NCBI RefSeq assembly: GCF_003047265.1
Contig: NZ_PZYY01000012.1
Span: forward strand, 49,603-113,602
Direction of reading: 5' to 3'
From: Nocardioides terrigena
Lineage (GTDB): Bacteria; Actinomycetota; Actinomycetes; Propionibacteriales; Nocardioidaceae
Length of the DNA: 64,000 nt
The notes under the pieces are model-generated. The model saw only the letters and a list, made by a program, of their open reading frames with translations, had not been told where the DNA came from and ran no database searches. Within the stretch, counting starts at the first letter, position 1; every line of letters starts with the position of its first letter. Shown here piece after piece: positions 9,688-17,725 of the stretch. A program made the translations under genes and the position numbers.

Positions 9688-10278
9688 GGCGGCAATCGTG
9701 GTGTCGTCGCCGTGCCCGGTGTGGACGACGGTGTCGTCGGGCAGCCGGAACAGCTGGCGGCGGATCGACTCCTGGATCACGTCGGCATCGCTGTAGGACC
9801 GTCCCGTGGCCCCGGGCCCACCCTGGAAGAGGGTGTCGCCGGTGAAGACGCAGTCGAGGTCGTGGACGTAGACGCAGACGGCGCCGGGCGCGTGCCCGGG
9901 TGTGTGCAGCACCTTGAGCGAGGCCCCGGCGACCTTGATGGACTGGCCGTCCTCGAGGTCCATGTCCCACAGCTCGTCGGTGTGGGTCAGCTCCCACAGC
10001 GGCCGGTCGTCGGGGTGCAGCAGGATCGGCGCCGTGACCCGCTCCCGCAGCGCCGGAGCGACGCGGCAGTGGTCGTCGTGGGCGTGGGTCAGCAGGATCG
10101 CCTTGACCTGCCGCCCGGCGACCACGTCGAGGATCGCGTCGACGTCGTGGGGTGCGTCGATGACCACGCACTCCTCGTCGTCCCCGACGACCCAGATGTT
10201 GTTGTCGACCTCGTGCACCTCACCGTCGAGGGAGAAGGTGCCGGACACGACCGCGTGGTCCACCCGCAGCCCGCCCAT
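9667..10278 (-). CDS. MBL-fold metallo-hydrolase (probable S-formylmycothiol hydrolase role)
   Basis: A 203-residue metallo-beta-lactamase-fold hydrolase. Zinc ligands are visible in THAHDDHC (HxHxDH), HTPGHAPGA and FTGDTLFQGGPGATGRS; VHTGHGDDTTI supplies the last histidine. The glyoxalase II-like ligand set suits hydrolysis of a thioester. The gene directly follows the S-(hydroxymethyl)mycothiol dehydrogenase gene, overlapping it by one base (TGATG). In actinobacteria this pair is a common arrangement, and the hydrolase is thought to release formate from S-formylmycothiol. The last codons lie inside a four-copy tandem repeat. Confidence 0.9.
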   Translation of the reverse strand: MGGLRVDHAVVSGTFSLDGEVHEVDNNIWVVGDDEECVVIDAPHDVDAILDVVAGRQVKAILLTHAHDDHCRVAPALRERVTAPILLHPDDRPLWELTHTDELWDMDLEDGQSIKVAGASLKVLHTPGHAPGAVCVYVHDLDCVFTGDTLFQGGPGATGRSYSDADVIQESIRRQLFRLPDDTVVHTGHGDDTTIAAEREALG

Positions 10279-11363
10279 CAGAACGTCACCACCGAGCGGA
10301 GCACCTGGCCGCCGTGCATCTTGTCGAACGCCGCCTCGACGTCGTCGATCGAGATCTCCTCGGTGACGAAGGCATCGAGGTCGAGCCGCCCCTGCTGGTA
10401 GAGGTCGACCAGCATCGGGAAGTCCCGCGACGGCAGGCAGTCGCCGTACCAGCTGGACTTGAGGGACCCGCCGCGACCGAAGACGTCGATGAGCGGGATC
10501 TCGGGGATCGTCATGTCCGGGGTCGGGACGCCGACCAGCACGACCGTGCCGGCCAGGTCGCGGGCGTAGAACGCCTGCTTCCACGTCTCGGGACGACCGA
10601 CCGCGTCGATGACGACGTCGGCGCCGTTGCCGCCGGTGAGGGCCTGGATGGCCTCGACGGGCTCGGACTCCTTGGAGTTGACGGTGTGGGTGGCGCCCAT
10701 GTCGCGCGCCCAGCCGAGCTTGGTGTCGTCGATGTCGACGGCGATGATCGTCGAGGCCCCGGCAAGCGCGGAGCCGGCGATGGCGGCCATGCCGACGCCG
10801 CCGCAGCCGATGACCGCGACGGACTTGCCGCGGGTCACGTTGCCGGTGTTGATCGCGGCGCCGAGGCCGGCCATCACGCCGCAGCCGAGGAGGCCCACCG
10901 CGGCGGGTCGCGCCGCGGGGTCGACCTTGGTGCACTGGCCGGCGGCGACGAGCGTCTTCTCCGCGAAGGAGCCGATGCCCAGCGCGGGGGTCAGCTCGGT
11001 GCCGTCCTCCAGGGTCATCTTCTGGGTGGCGTTGTGGGTGGCGAAGCAGTACCAGGGCTCGCCGCGGTCGCACGCGCGACAGCTGCCGCAGACTGCGCGC
11101 CAGTTGAGGACGACGAAGTCGCCCGCCTCGAGGCCGGTGACGCCCTCCCCCACCGACTCGACGACGCCGGCGGCCTCGTGGCCCAGCAGGAACGGGAAGT
11201 CGTCGTTGATCCCGCCCTCGCGGTAGTGGAGGTCGGTGTGGCAGACGCCGCACGCCTGGACCTTCACCACCGCCTCGCCCGGACCCGGGTCGGGCACGTT
11301 GATGGTGACCACCTCGACGGGTGCTCCCTTGGCCTTCGCGACGACGGCCTTGACCTGCTGCAT
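10278..11363 (-). CDS. mscR: S-(hydroxymethyl)mycothiol dehydrogenase
   Basis: A zinc-dependent medium-chain dehydrogenase of 361 residues, the usual length for MscR/AdhE2. It oxidises the formaldehyde-mycothiol adduct with NAD to S-formylmycothiol, protecting the cell from formaldehyde. Visible features are the catalytic zinc site VQACGVCHTDLHYREGG and LLGHEAAGVV, the structural zinc cysteines in VCGSCRACDRGEPWYC, and the nucleotide fold VIGCGGVGMAAIAGSALAG. The start is ATG 11363, preceded by AGGAG. It is first in a two-gene operon and divergent from the second sigma factor gene, sharing a 134-base intergenic region. Confidence 0.95.
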   Translation of the reverse strand: MQQVKAVVAKAKGAPVEVVTINVPDPGPGEAVVKVQACGVCHTDLHYREGGINDDFPFLLGHEAAGVVESVGEGVTGLEAGDFVVLNWRAVCGSCRACDRGEPWYCFATHNATQKMTLEDGTELTPALGIGSFAEKTLVAAGQCTKVDPAARPAAVGLLGCGVMAGLGAAINTGNVTRGKSVAVIGCGGVGMAAIAGSALAGASTIIAVDIDDTKLGWARDMGATHTVNSKESEPVEAIQALTGGNGADVVIDAVGRPETWKQAFYARDLAGTVVLVGVPTPDMTIPEIPLIDVFGRGGSLKSSWYGDCLPSRDFPMLVDLYQQGRLDLDAFVTEEISIDDVEAAFDKMHGGQVLRSVVTF

Positions 11364-11427
11364 GTGCACTCCTGGTGAGTCGGTGCGGTGTGGTGTGGGG
11401 CGAGCCTCGCAAGCCTTGCAAACCGCA

Positions 11428-11454
11428 TGCAACCCGCGTCACCCCGGAGGCGTC
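11428..11454 (+). promoter_or_regulatory. Candidate ECF promoter upstream of the second sigma factor
   Basis: TGCAACC at 11428-11434, then 16 bases, then CGTC at 11451-11454. The block matches that at 1306 upstream of the paralogous sigma gene. A further TGCAAACC-like sequence lies just before it. The start codon is 43 bases downstream of the CGTC. Confidence 0.45.
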
Positions 11455-11497
11455 CTCCACACGACTGCCCGCACACGATTGGATGGGAGGTGACTCG

Positions 11498-12076
11498 GTG
11501 AGCAGTGCATCGGACGTCCTCACGGGAGACGCGTTGCCCCACAGCAACAGGACCAGCAGCAGGGACGAGGAGTTCTCGTCGTACATGGCGGCGCGCCAGG
11601 CCGCTCTCCTGCGCACGGCCTACCTCCTGACCGGCGAGCGCGCCGCGGCGGAGGACCTGCTGCAGACCGCGCTGGCCAAGCTCTACCTCTCGTGGGACAA
11701 GGTCCGCGACCGCGGTGCGCTGGACGGCTACGTCCGGCGGATCATGGTCAACGAGCACAACTCGCTGTGGCGCCGCGCGTGGAAGCGCCGCGAGCACGCC
11801 ACCGACGAGGTGCCCGAGCGACCGGTCCACGACGAGTACGACGACGGGCTCGGGGCCGCGCTCTGGTCCTACCTGCAGACCCTCCCGCCCAAGCAGCGCA
11901 CCGTGCTGGTGCTCCGCTACTACGAGGACCTGTCCGAGGCCGAGATCGCCGACCTCATGGGCATCTCCACCGGCACCGTGAAGTCCCAGGCCAGCCGTGC
12001 GCTGGCCGGCCTGCGCGAGCGCGCCCCCCGCAGCCTCGACCCGCGCCACACCGACCCCCGGGAGGAGGAGCGATGA
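11498..12076 (+). CDS. SigE-family ECF RNA polymerase sigma factor (module 2)
   Basis: The start chosen is GTG 11498, with GGGAGG 7 bases upstream; ATG 11483 is an alternative. The 192-residue protein has an extra N-terminal tail of about 25 residues, then region 2 (LLRTAYLLTGERAAAEDLLQ and YVRRIMVNEHNSLWRR) and region 4 (LPPKQRTVLVLRYYEDLSEA, then MGISTGTVKSQASRALAGLR). It resembles the product at 1359 in sequence, size and setting. It overlaps the next gene by ATGA, which couples it to a single-pass membrane protein. No standard anti-sigma domain is present nearby. Confidence 0.92.
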   Translation: MSSASDVLTGDALPHSNRTSSRDEEFSSYMAARQAALLRTAYLLTGERAAAEDLLQTALAKLYLSWDKVRDRGALDGYVRRIMVNEHNSLWRRAWKRREHATDEVPERPVHDEYDDGLGAALWSYLQTLPPKQRTVLVLRYYEDLSEAEIADLMGISTGTVKSQASRALAGLRERAPRSLDPRHTDPREEER

Positions 12077-13314
12077 CCCACGACCAGGACCTGGCCCGCG
12101 AGGTCGGCGAGACCCTGCACCGCCGCGCCGACGCGCTCCACGACACCCCGCTCGACCTCGCGGACGTCCGTGGCCGCGCCACGACGATCCGCCGCCGCCG
12201 CCACACCGCCGTGGGGCTGGCAGCCGCGGCCGCCGTCGCCGCGATCGTGCTGCCTCTGTCCCTGATGCCCGGCGGCGGGGACGACCGGGTCGTCGACCCG
12301 CGGCCCGCGGACACGATCACCCCGATCACCGAGCCGGTGCCGCTCGACCCGCGCTCGGCGCCCGAGGGTGCGGCCCCGCGGGTCCCGTACACCGTCCTCG
12401 ACACCAAGCAGCTCGTCACCCCTGCTGCGACCTACGACCTCCCCGAGGCCTACCTCCAGATCGTCCCCGACGGCGACGGAGGCTGGGTCGCCCTGGCGGA
12501 AGGAACGCCCGAGACGGGCACGACGGTCGAGATCCTGGACGGTGACTTCCGGGTCACCGACGGGGCAGGCGGACCCGCCAGCGGACTCGCGGTGCGCGAG
12601 GACGGCGGGCACGTGGCGTTCACCCAGTACGACGGAGCGGGGGGATGGACCCTGCTCACAACGGCGCTGCCCCGGGTAGCGGACTACACCTACACCGATG
12701 TCGCCACCCGCAGTAGCGAGGAGGCGGTCCACCGGGCGCGCGGCTACGTCTCGGACGACTCCGTCGTCGTCGAGGCGAGCGATCCGGACACGGGGCAGTA
12801 CAGCTACCGGGTGGTCGCGGCCGACGGCACCATGACCGAGTTCGGCGGCTTCAACCGCGTCGTGAGCACCTCCTCCGCGACGGGGCTGGTGGCCGGGCAG
12901 ACAGAGTTCACCGGCGTCGGGTCCTGCTCGGCCGTCCTGGACCCGCTCTCCGCGGACCAGGACGTCGAGTGGGAGACGTGCGACCACCAGCTCGGCGCCT
13001 TCAGCCAGGACGGCCGCTTCATCGTCGGGCTGGCCGAGTACTCGGACTCACTGGGCTCGCCCAACGTCGCGATCCTCGACGCAACGACGGGCGAGCCGCT
13101 GGTCGACTTCGTGAGCGGCAACGACGCCCGGTCCGCCGCGACCGTGAACGACGTCGTCTGGGAGGACCCGACAACGCTGCTCGCGACCGTCACCCAGGGC
13201 AACGAGCAGTACGTGGTCCGCGCGACCATCGACGGGCGTGTCGAGCGGGTCGTCGGTCCGGCCCCCTCGCAGATGAGCACCGAGTACCGGTTCCCCGCGC
13301 ACCCCGTCGGCTGA
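12073..13314 (+). CDS. Single-pass membrane protein coupled to sigma factor (module 2)
   Basis: A 413-residue protein starting in an ATGA overlap with the sigma gene, with GGAGGAGGAG upstream. The cytoplasmic tail is about 44 residues and ends in RRRRH. One membrane helix (VGLAAAAAVAAIVLPLSL) follows, then a large outer domain. Strand-rich repeats such as ILDGDFRVTDGAGG, SVVVEASDPDTGQYSYRVV and VAILDATTGEPLVDFVSG suggest a beta-propeller. Two cysteines (VGSCSAVLD and WETCDHQLG) may pair outside the cell. It has the same arrangement as the protein at 1877. A sensor or regulator of its sigma factor is the likely role, by inference only. Confidence 0.8.
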   Translation: MTHDQDLAREVGETLHRRADALHDTPLDLADVRGRATTIRRRRHTAVGLAAAAAVAAIVLPLSLMPGGGDDRVVDPRPADTITPITEPVPLDPRSAPEGAAPRVPYTVLDTKQLVTPAATYDLPEAYLQIVPDGDGGWVALAEGTPETGTTVEILDGDFRVTDGAGGPASGLAVREDGGHVAFTQYDGAGGWTLLTTALPRVADYTYTDVATRSSEEAVHRARGYVSDDSVVVEASDPDTGQYSYRVVAADGTMTEFGGFNRVVSTSSATGLVAGQTEFTGVGSCSAVLDPLSADQDVEWETCDHQLGAFSQDGRFIVGLAEYSDSLGSPNVAILDATTGEPLVDFVSGNDARSAATVNDVVWEDPTTLLATVTQGNEQYVVRATIDGRVERVVGPAPSQMSTEYRFPAHPVG

Positions 13315-13330
13315 TCGGTCGTCAGCCGAC
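13306..13330. terminator. Hairpin formed by the ends of two convergent genes
   Basis: GTCGGCTGA (13306-13314) is the last codons and stop of the plus-strand gene. TCAGCCGAC (13322-13330) is the last codons and stop of the minus-strand lipoprotein gene. They are perfectly complementary with a 7-base loop, so both genes end in the same Val-Gly-stop and can fold into a shared terminator. Confidence 0.6.
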
Positions 13331-13936
13331 CTGGACGGTCGCGAGCACGCTCGCGATGATCTCGTCTCGCTCGGCACGGCCCTGCCCGTTGCCGAACTCG
13401 AACTGCACCGAGAGCCGGTCGTCGCCGACGATCGTGCCGAACCGCTCGGCGCGCAGGCCGGGCTCGAGGGTGCCGGTCAGGTGGTAGAACTGCTCGCCGT
13501 CCAGCTCGACGTCGTCGCGCCGTCGTGACCGGGCCCCCATGTCCGAGACCTCCTCGTCACCGAGCTCGTCGACGGTGAAGAGCCCGCTGTTGGGGAAGCG
13601 GAAGACCGAGATCATCGAGCCGATGACGTCCGGCGGTCCCGCGGACTGCTGGATGGCGAGCGGCTCCGTGGTGATCCAGCCGGCCGGCGCGCGGACCTCG
13701 AGGCCCTTCACGCCGATCGCCGGACCGGTCGCCAGCTCCACCGCGGGCTCCGTCTCCGTCGGCTCGGTCTCGGAGGGCTGCTGCTCCGGGGACCCGGGCG
13801 ACGCCGACGCCGCATCGGACGTGCCCTCGTCGGCGGGGTCCGTGGCGCCTGCCCCGCACCCCGCAACCACCAGGCACAGACCCACCGCGGCGCATGTCCT
13901 GCGCACGAGTCGACCCCAGGTCGGTGCCGCCGTCAT
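13322..13936 (-). CDS. Lipoprotein of unknown function, second of a tandem pair
   Basis: A 204-residue lipoprotein: signal peptide with lipobox VVAGC near residue 27, then a linker of about 50 residues rich in Ser/Thr/Glu/Pro, then a folded domain of about 125 residues. That domain includes GVKGLEVRAPAGW, FRFPNSGLFTVDELGDEEV and LDGEQFYHLTGTLEPG, ending in RAERDEIIASVLATVQVG. The upstream gene encodes a clear paralogue; the two overlap by ATGA. The layout (small domain beginning with a beta strand, ending with an amphipathic helix) recalls PsbP/LpqN-type exported lipoproteins that bind small partners, but this is a resemblance only. The function is unknown. Confidence 0.85.
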   Translation of the reverse strand: MTAAPTWGRLVRRTCAAVGLCLVVAGCGAGATDPADEGTSDAASASPGSPEQQPSETEPTETEPAVELATGPAIGVKGLEVRAPAGWITTEPLAIQQSAGPPDVIGSMISVFRFPNSGLFTVDELGDEEVSDMGARSRRRDDVELDGEQFYHLTGTLEPGLRAERFGTIVGDDRLSVQFEFGNGQGRAERDEIIASVLATVQVG

Positions 13937-14538
13937 CCGAGCTGCATCGTCGCGAGCATGCTCTGGATGATCTCGTCCTTCTCGGCCCGGCTCTCACCGT
14001 TGGCGAAGGTGAACTCCAGCGCGACCCGCTGGTCCGCGGCGATGGTGGCGAACCGCTCTACCTCGACGCCCTTCTCGTCCGTCCAGACGAGGTGGTAGAC
14101 CTGCGTGCCGTCGATCTCGAGGTCGTCGAGGCGCTTGCCGCCCCTGCCCAGGTCGGCGACCTCCTCGTCCGCGATCTCCTCGATCGTGAAGAGCCCCGAG
14201 TTGGGGAACCGCGTCACGCCGGCGGTCGTGCCCACCTGCCCCGGGGGGAAGGAACCGTGACCGACCGCCACCCGCATGGTCGTCTCCCACCCCTCCGGCG
14301 CGTGGACCCTCATCCCCTTCACCTTGAGCACCCGCCCCGTGGCGGGAGCGACCTCCGGCGTCTCCGGGGCCTCGCTCGGCGAGGTCGAGGCCGTCTCCGT
14401 CGCGCTCTCGGAGGGCGTCGACGACGCGGACGCCCCGGCGTCGCCACTCCCCTCGGCCGGCTCCCCGGAGTCCGAGCAGCCGGTGAGGACGAGGGCCAGG
14501 ACGGCCGTGGCCGTGGCCACGCACAGACGATGGATCAC
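13933..14538 (-). CDS. Lipoprotein of unknown function, first of a tandem pair
   Basis: The start is GTG 14538, preceded by GGAAGG, placing a signal peptide ending in the lipobox LVLTGC directly at the N-terminus; a longer version would add non-hydrophobic sequence. The 201-residue product has a Ser/Thr/Glu linker, then a domain with KVKGMRVHAPEGWETT, TRFPNSGLFTIEEIADEEV and IDGTQVYHLVWTDEKG, ending in RAEKDEIIQSMLATMQLG. The shared core with the downstream protein shows a tandem duplication. The pair is divergent from the WXG-like genes across a 167-base region and convergent with the second sigma module. Confidence 0.85.
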   Translation of the reverse strand: MIHRLCVATATAVLALVLTGCSDSGEPAEGSGDAGASASSTPSESATETASTSPSEAPETPEVAPATGRVLKVKGMRVHAPEGWETTMRVAVGHGSFPPGQVGTTAGVTRFPNSGLFTIEEIADEEVADLGRGGKRLDDLEIDGTQVYHLVWTDEKGVEVERFATIAADQRVALEFTFANGESRAEKDEIIQSMLATMQLG

Positions 14539-14705
14539 GAGGTTTCGCCTTCCGAGACGACGACGGGAACTGTGCTGCAGACTAGGCCGTGAATTCTCGC
14601 GCGCCACGTTTGGGGCGTGCTGTCCCGGGGAACGAGCGAGAGCGCGGCGCGCGCCGCTCACATTCGTACGTGTCCACACCACATGGAGCCAAGGGGAGGC
14701 AGACC

Positions 14706-15134
14706 ATGGTCCTGCTAGCAGACGTAGGCGGATCGATCGGGGTGCGCACCGCACTCAGCTCGGTCAAGGTCCCGCCGGACGTCATCGAGCAGATCGTCAA
14801 GTTCCTCGACACCACCTCGGGGGAGTTCGATCCCGACGGGTTCACCCCGGTCAAGGGCACGTGGTTCGGCGGGAGCGGCAGCGCCGCGACCCTGGGCCTG
14901 CACACCGAGAAGGCCCACGCCAAGATCGCCAACGCCCTCCTCGAGGCGATCCTCGGCATCCAGGACACCACCTCGGCCATCGAGACCTTCGACAAGGAGA
15001 TCTCGGCGGCCGACGCCGACTCCGAGGCTGCCGCCCAGGCGCTGCTGAACCGCACCCAGGCGGCCGTCGACCAGATGGACGGCGACCGCAACACCCCACC
15101 CACCCACCCGAACGCACCCGGGAGTGATCGCTGA
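14706..15134 (+). CDS. WXG100-like small protein, candidate type VII secretion substrate
   Basis: A 142-residue helical protein with AGGGGAGG upstream of its ATG. It has the pattern of a type VII (ESX) substrate: a Trp-x-Gly turn in the middle (GTWFGGSGSAATLGLH) between two helices, and a later FDKEISAADADSE resembling the YxxxD/E export signal with Phe in place of Tyr. The C-terminal 15 residues are Pro/Asn-rich. It overlaps the next gene by one base (TGATG), as ESX partner pairs often do. No ESX membrane or ATPase genes are in the window, so the assignment is inference. Confidence 0.7.
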   Translation: MVLLADVGGSIGVRTALSSVKVPPDVIEQIVKFLDTTSGEFDPDGFTPVKGTWFGGSGSAATLGLHTEKAHAKIANALLEAILGIQDTTSAIETFDKEISAADADSEAAAQALLNRTQAAVDQMDGDRNTPPTHPNAPGSDR

Positions 15135-16669
15135 TGGTGAGCCGCTTCTACCGAGACCGTCTCCAGCAGGTGCTGGCCAGCGCCCAGGACGACGACGTCG
15201 CCAGCGCCTCCAACAACTGGCACTACTACGCCTCGTGGATCGACACCGTGTCGGATGGAATCCGCAAGAACGGCAAGAACCTCGCCAGCGAGATCGAGGG
15301 CCAGTCCGGTGAGGCGATGGTCGCGAAGTTCAGGATCATCGCCGACAAGCTGGACGCCGAGTCCGCGGACATGACCAAGGGGTCGACCGCGCTGAGTCTC
15401 GCCCAGGGGGCCATGCTGGAGGCGATCAAGACCCACAACGGCATCCGGCTGTCGGGCCCGATGAACCAGCCGCCCACCAAGCCCGAGGGTCCACTGCCGG
15501 GCCAGCAGCCCACCCCCGAGCAGACGACGGCGCTGGGCAACTACAACACCGGCATGGCGACGTACCTGCAGAACGAGCAGATGTACGAGGACAACGCGCG
15601 CAAGGCCCTCGAGGCGATGGACCAGGAGTACGCCGCGCAGACCCTCGTGATGAAGGAGATCCACGGCGAGCCGGACCCCATGGAGGACGTGCCCCCGCCC
15701 GCGTCGACGCCGGGAGGCGTTCCGCCCGGCGGACCCACCTCGCCGACCACGCCCGGGACTCCCGGCACGCCGGGCACGCCCGAGCCGCGCGACCCCGACC
15801 GTCCGCGCGACCCCGACCAGCCGGTGCCGCCGACGCACATCGACCCGCCGACACAGACGCCGCACCCGACGCCGCCGCACCCGACGAACCCGACGCCGAC
15901 GAACCCGATCGACCACCCGACGTACGAACCGCCCCAGAACCCGGGCTACCAGCCCGGCAGCAACGTGGCCGGTGGCACCGACGGCGGCTCCCAGTACTCC
16001 CCCGGCTCCCCGACCTCGGGCCCGGCCCCGAGCGGCCCCGCCGGCGGCGGCGTGGGTGGCGCCGGGATGGCTGCGGGCGGTCTGGCGGGTGGCGCGGCCG
16101 GTGCCGCAGGGATGCGGGGCTCGGCTCCGGCCGCCCCGCTGCGCAGCGCGGGCGTCAAGGGCATCGGTGCCACGACTCGGCCCTCCGGTCCGGGCTCGCT
16201 GAGCCGGGGCGCGGGCTCGTCGGGCGCGCGGGGTGCCGGCAGTCCCGCGCGCGGGACTGCGCCCGGCGGGGCCCGCGGGGCCTCCGCGGGTGGGCCGCGG
16301 GGCGCCGCTGGCGCCAAGGGGGTCGCCGGCGCCGGCAGCCGCTCGAGCGCCAAGGCGGCCGGCTCCAGCCCCCGTTCGGCCGGGTCCAGCCCTCGTTCCG
16401 CCGGGTCGGCCGGCGCCAAGGGTGCTGCCGGGCGCACCGGTGCCGCAGGACGCTCCGGCGCCGCGGCCAATGGCTCTGCCAAGGGCACCGGCCAGGCCAA
16501 GGGCTCCGGCAAGGGCCGGGGTCTGTTCCGGCGCGGGAGCAACGGCTCCGCCGCCGGCACGCGCGGCGCGACCAGGAAGACCGACGAGCGCACCGAGCAG
16601 CGCGACGCGCTGGTCTACGAGGAGGACTGGCTGGGCGACGAGTCGGCCGGCACGGGCGTGCTCGACTGA
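15134..16669 (+). CDS. PPE/EspB-like protein with long Pro/Gly/Ala-rich tail
   Basis: A 511-residue protein in two halves. Residues 1-175 are helical (NNWHYYASWIDTVSDGIRKN, SGEAMVAKFRIIADKL, YEDNARKALEAMDQEYAAQ), like the helical bundles of PPE/EspB-type ESX substrates. Residues 180-480 are low complexity: first Pro/Thr-rich, then Gly/Ser/Ala/Arg-rich with repeated SPRSAG, GARGA and GAKG units. The last 30 residues are acidic (VYEEDWLGDESAGTG). The gene is coupled to the WXG-like gene. The tail may be disordered and span or bind the cell wall. The strong base skew could also make the tail length variable. The function is unknown. Confidence 0.75.
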   Translation: MVSRFYRDRLQQVLASAQDDDVASASNNWHYYASWIDTVSDGIRKNGKNLASEIEGQSGEAMVAKFRIIADKLDAESADMTKGSTALSLAQGAMLEAIKTHNGIRLSGPMNQPPTKPEGPLPGQQPTPEQTTALGNYNTGMATYLQNEQMYEDNARKALEAMDQEYAAQTLVMKEIHGEPDPMEDVPPPASTPGGVPPGGPTSPTTPGTPGTPGTPEPRDPDRPRDPDQPVPPTHIDPPTQTPHPTPPHPTNPTPTNPIDHPTYEPPQNPGYQPGSNVAGGTDGGSQYSPGSPTSGPAPSGPAGGGVGGAGMAAGGLAGGAAGAAGMRGSAPAAPLRSAGVKGIGATTRPSGPGSLSRGAGSSGARGAGSPARGTAPGGARGASAGGPRGAAGAKGVAGAGSRSSAKAAGSSPRSAGSSPRSAGSAGAKGAAGRTGAAGRSGAAANGSAKGTGQAKGSGKGRGLFRRGSNGSAAGTRGATRKTDERTEQRDALVYEEDWLGDESAGTGVLD

Positions 16670-16678
16670 GAGCCGGGC

Positions 16679-17725
16679 TCAGGCCACCACGGTGGTGATG
16701 GGCTGGGACGAGTCTGCAGGGAGGTCGAGCGCCGACGGCGCTCGACCTCTCTGCACGAGCTCGGCTCCCAGCGCGGCGACCATGGCCCCGTTGTCGGTGC
16801 ACAGGCCCGGGCGCGGCACCCGCACCCGGATGCCCTTCGCCTCGGCCCGCTCGACGGCCATCGCGCGCAGCCGACTGTTGGCCGCGACTCCACCGCCGAT
16901 GAGGATGTCCTCGATCCCGTGGGTCACCGCCGCGTCGAGGGCCTTGCGGGTCAGCACGTCGCAGACCGCCTCCTGGAAGGACGCGGCGACGTCGTTGACG
17001 TCGATGGCGATGCCGGCGCGCTGCTGGGTCTCCACCCAGCGGGCCACCGCGGTCTTGAGCCCGCTGAAGGAGAAGTCGAACCGGTGCCGCTCCATGTCGC
17101 GCCGGGCGGTCAGCCCGCGGGGGAAGTCGATGGCGACGCTGTTGCCGCTCGCTGCCGCCCGGTCGATGTGCGGGCCGCCCGGGAAGGGCAGCCCGAGGAG
17201 GCGGGCCACCTTGTCGAAGGCCTCGCCGGCCGCGTCGTCGATGGTCGCGCCGAGCGGCTCGACGCCCGCGGTCACGTCCTCGACCCGCAGGAGGCTGGAG
17301 TGGCCCCCCGAGACGAGCATGGCCAGGCACGGCTCGGGCAGCGGCCCGTGCTCGAGCTGGTCCACGGCCACGTGGGCGGCGAGGTGGTTGACGCCGTACA
17401 ACGGCTTGCCGAGGCCCAGGGCCAGCGCCTTGCCGCTCGCGACCCCCACGAGCAGGGCACCGGCCAGCCCGGGCCCGCTGGTGACGGCGATCGCGTCCAC
17501 GTCCCGCAGCGCGATCCCGGCCGTCTCGCAGGCCCGCTCGATGGTCGGCACCATGGCCTCGAGGTGCGCCCGGCTCGCGACCTCGGGCACGACCCCGCCG
17601 AAGCGGGCGTGCTCGTCCACGCTGCTGGCGATGGCGTCGGCCAGCAGGGTGGTGCCGCGGACGATGCCGACGCCGGTCTCGTCGCAGGAGGTCTCGATGC
17701 CGAGCACGAGGGGTGCGTCACTCAT
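16679..17725 (-). CDS. tsaD: tRNA t6A37 threonylcarbamoyltransferase TsaD
   Basis: A 348-residue enzyme of the ASKHA fold that transfers threonylcarbamoyl to adenosine 37 of ANN-decoding tRNAs, working with TsaB and TsaE. Visible motifs are GIETSCDETGVGIV at the N-terminus, metal ligands in GVNHLAAHVAVD, LVSGGHSSLL, GEAFDKVARLLGLPFPGGP and the ATP-binding IGGGVAANSRLR. It is last in the operon tsaE-tsaB-rimI-tsaD and overlaps rimI by ATGA. Its 3' end contains a 13-bp hairpin that probably terminates the convergent operon. Confidence 0.97.
   Translation of the reverse strand: MSDAPLVLGIETSCDETGVGIVRGTTLLADAIASSVDEHARFGGVVPEVASRAHLEAMVPTIERACETAGIALRDVDAIAVTSGPGLAGALLVGVASGKALALGLGKPLYGVNHLAAHVAVDQLEHGPLPEPCLAMLVSGGHSSLLRVEDVTAGVEPLGATIDDAAGEAFDKVARLLGLPFPGGPHIDRAAASGNSVAIDFPRGLTARRDMERHRFDFSFSGLKTAVARWVETQQRAGIAIDVNDVAASFQEAVCDVLTRKALDAAVTHGIEDILIGGGVAANSRLRAMAVERAEAKGIRVRVPRPGLCTDNGAMVAALGAELVQRGRAPSALDLPADSSQPITTVVA
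16721..16749 (+). terminator. Hairpin inside the 3' end of tsaD, serving the convergent operon
   Basis: GAGGTCGAGCGCC (16721-16733), loop GAC, then the exact complement (16737-16749). It lies 51 bases past the stop of the PPE-like gene and within the last codons of tsaD on the opposite strand. There is only a 9-base gap between the two genes, so a terminator for the plus-strand operon has to sit inside tsaD. Confidence 0.55.
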
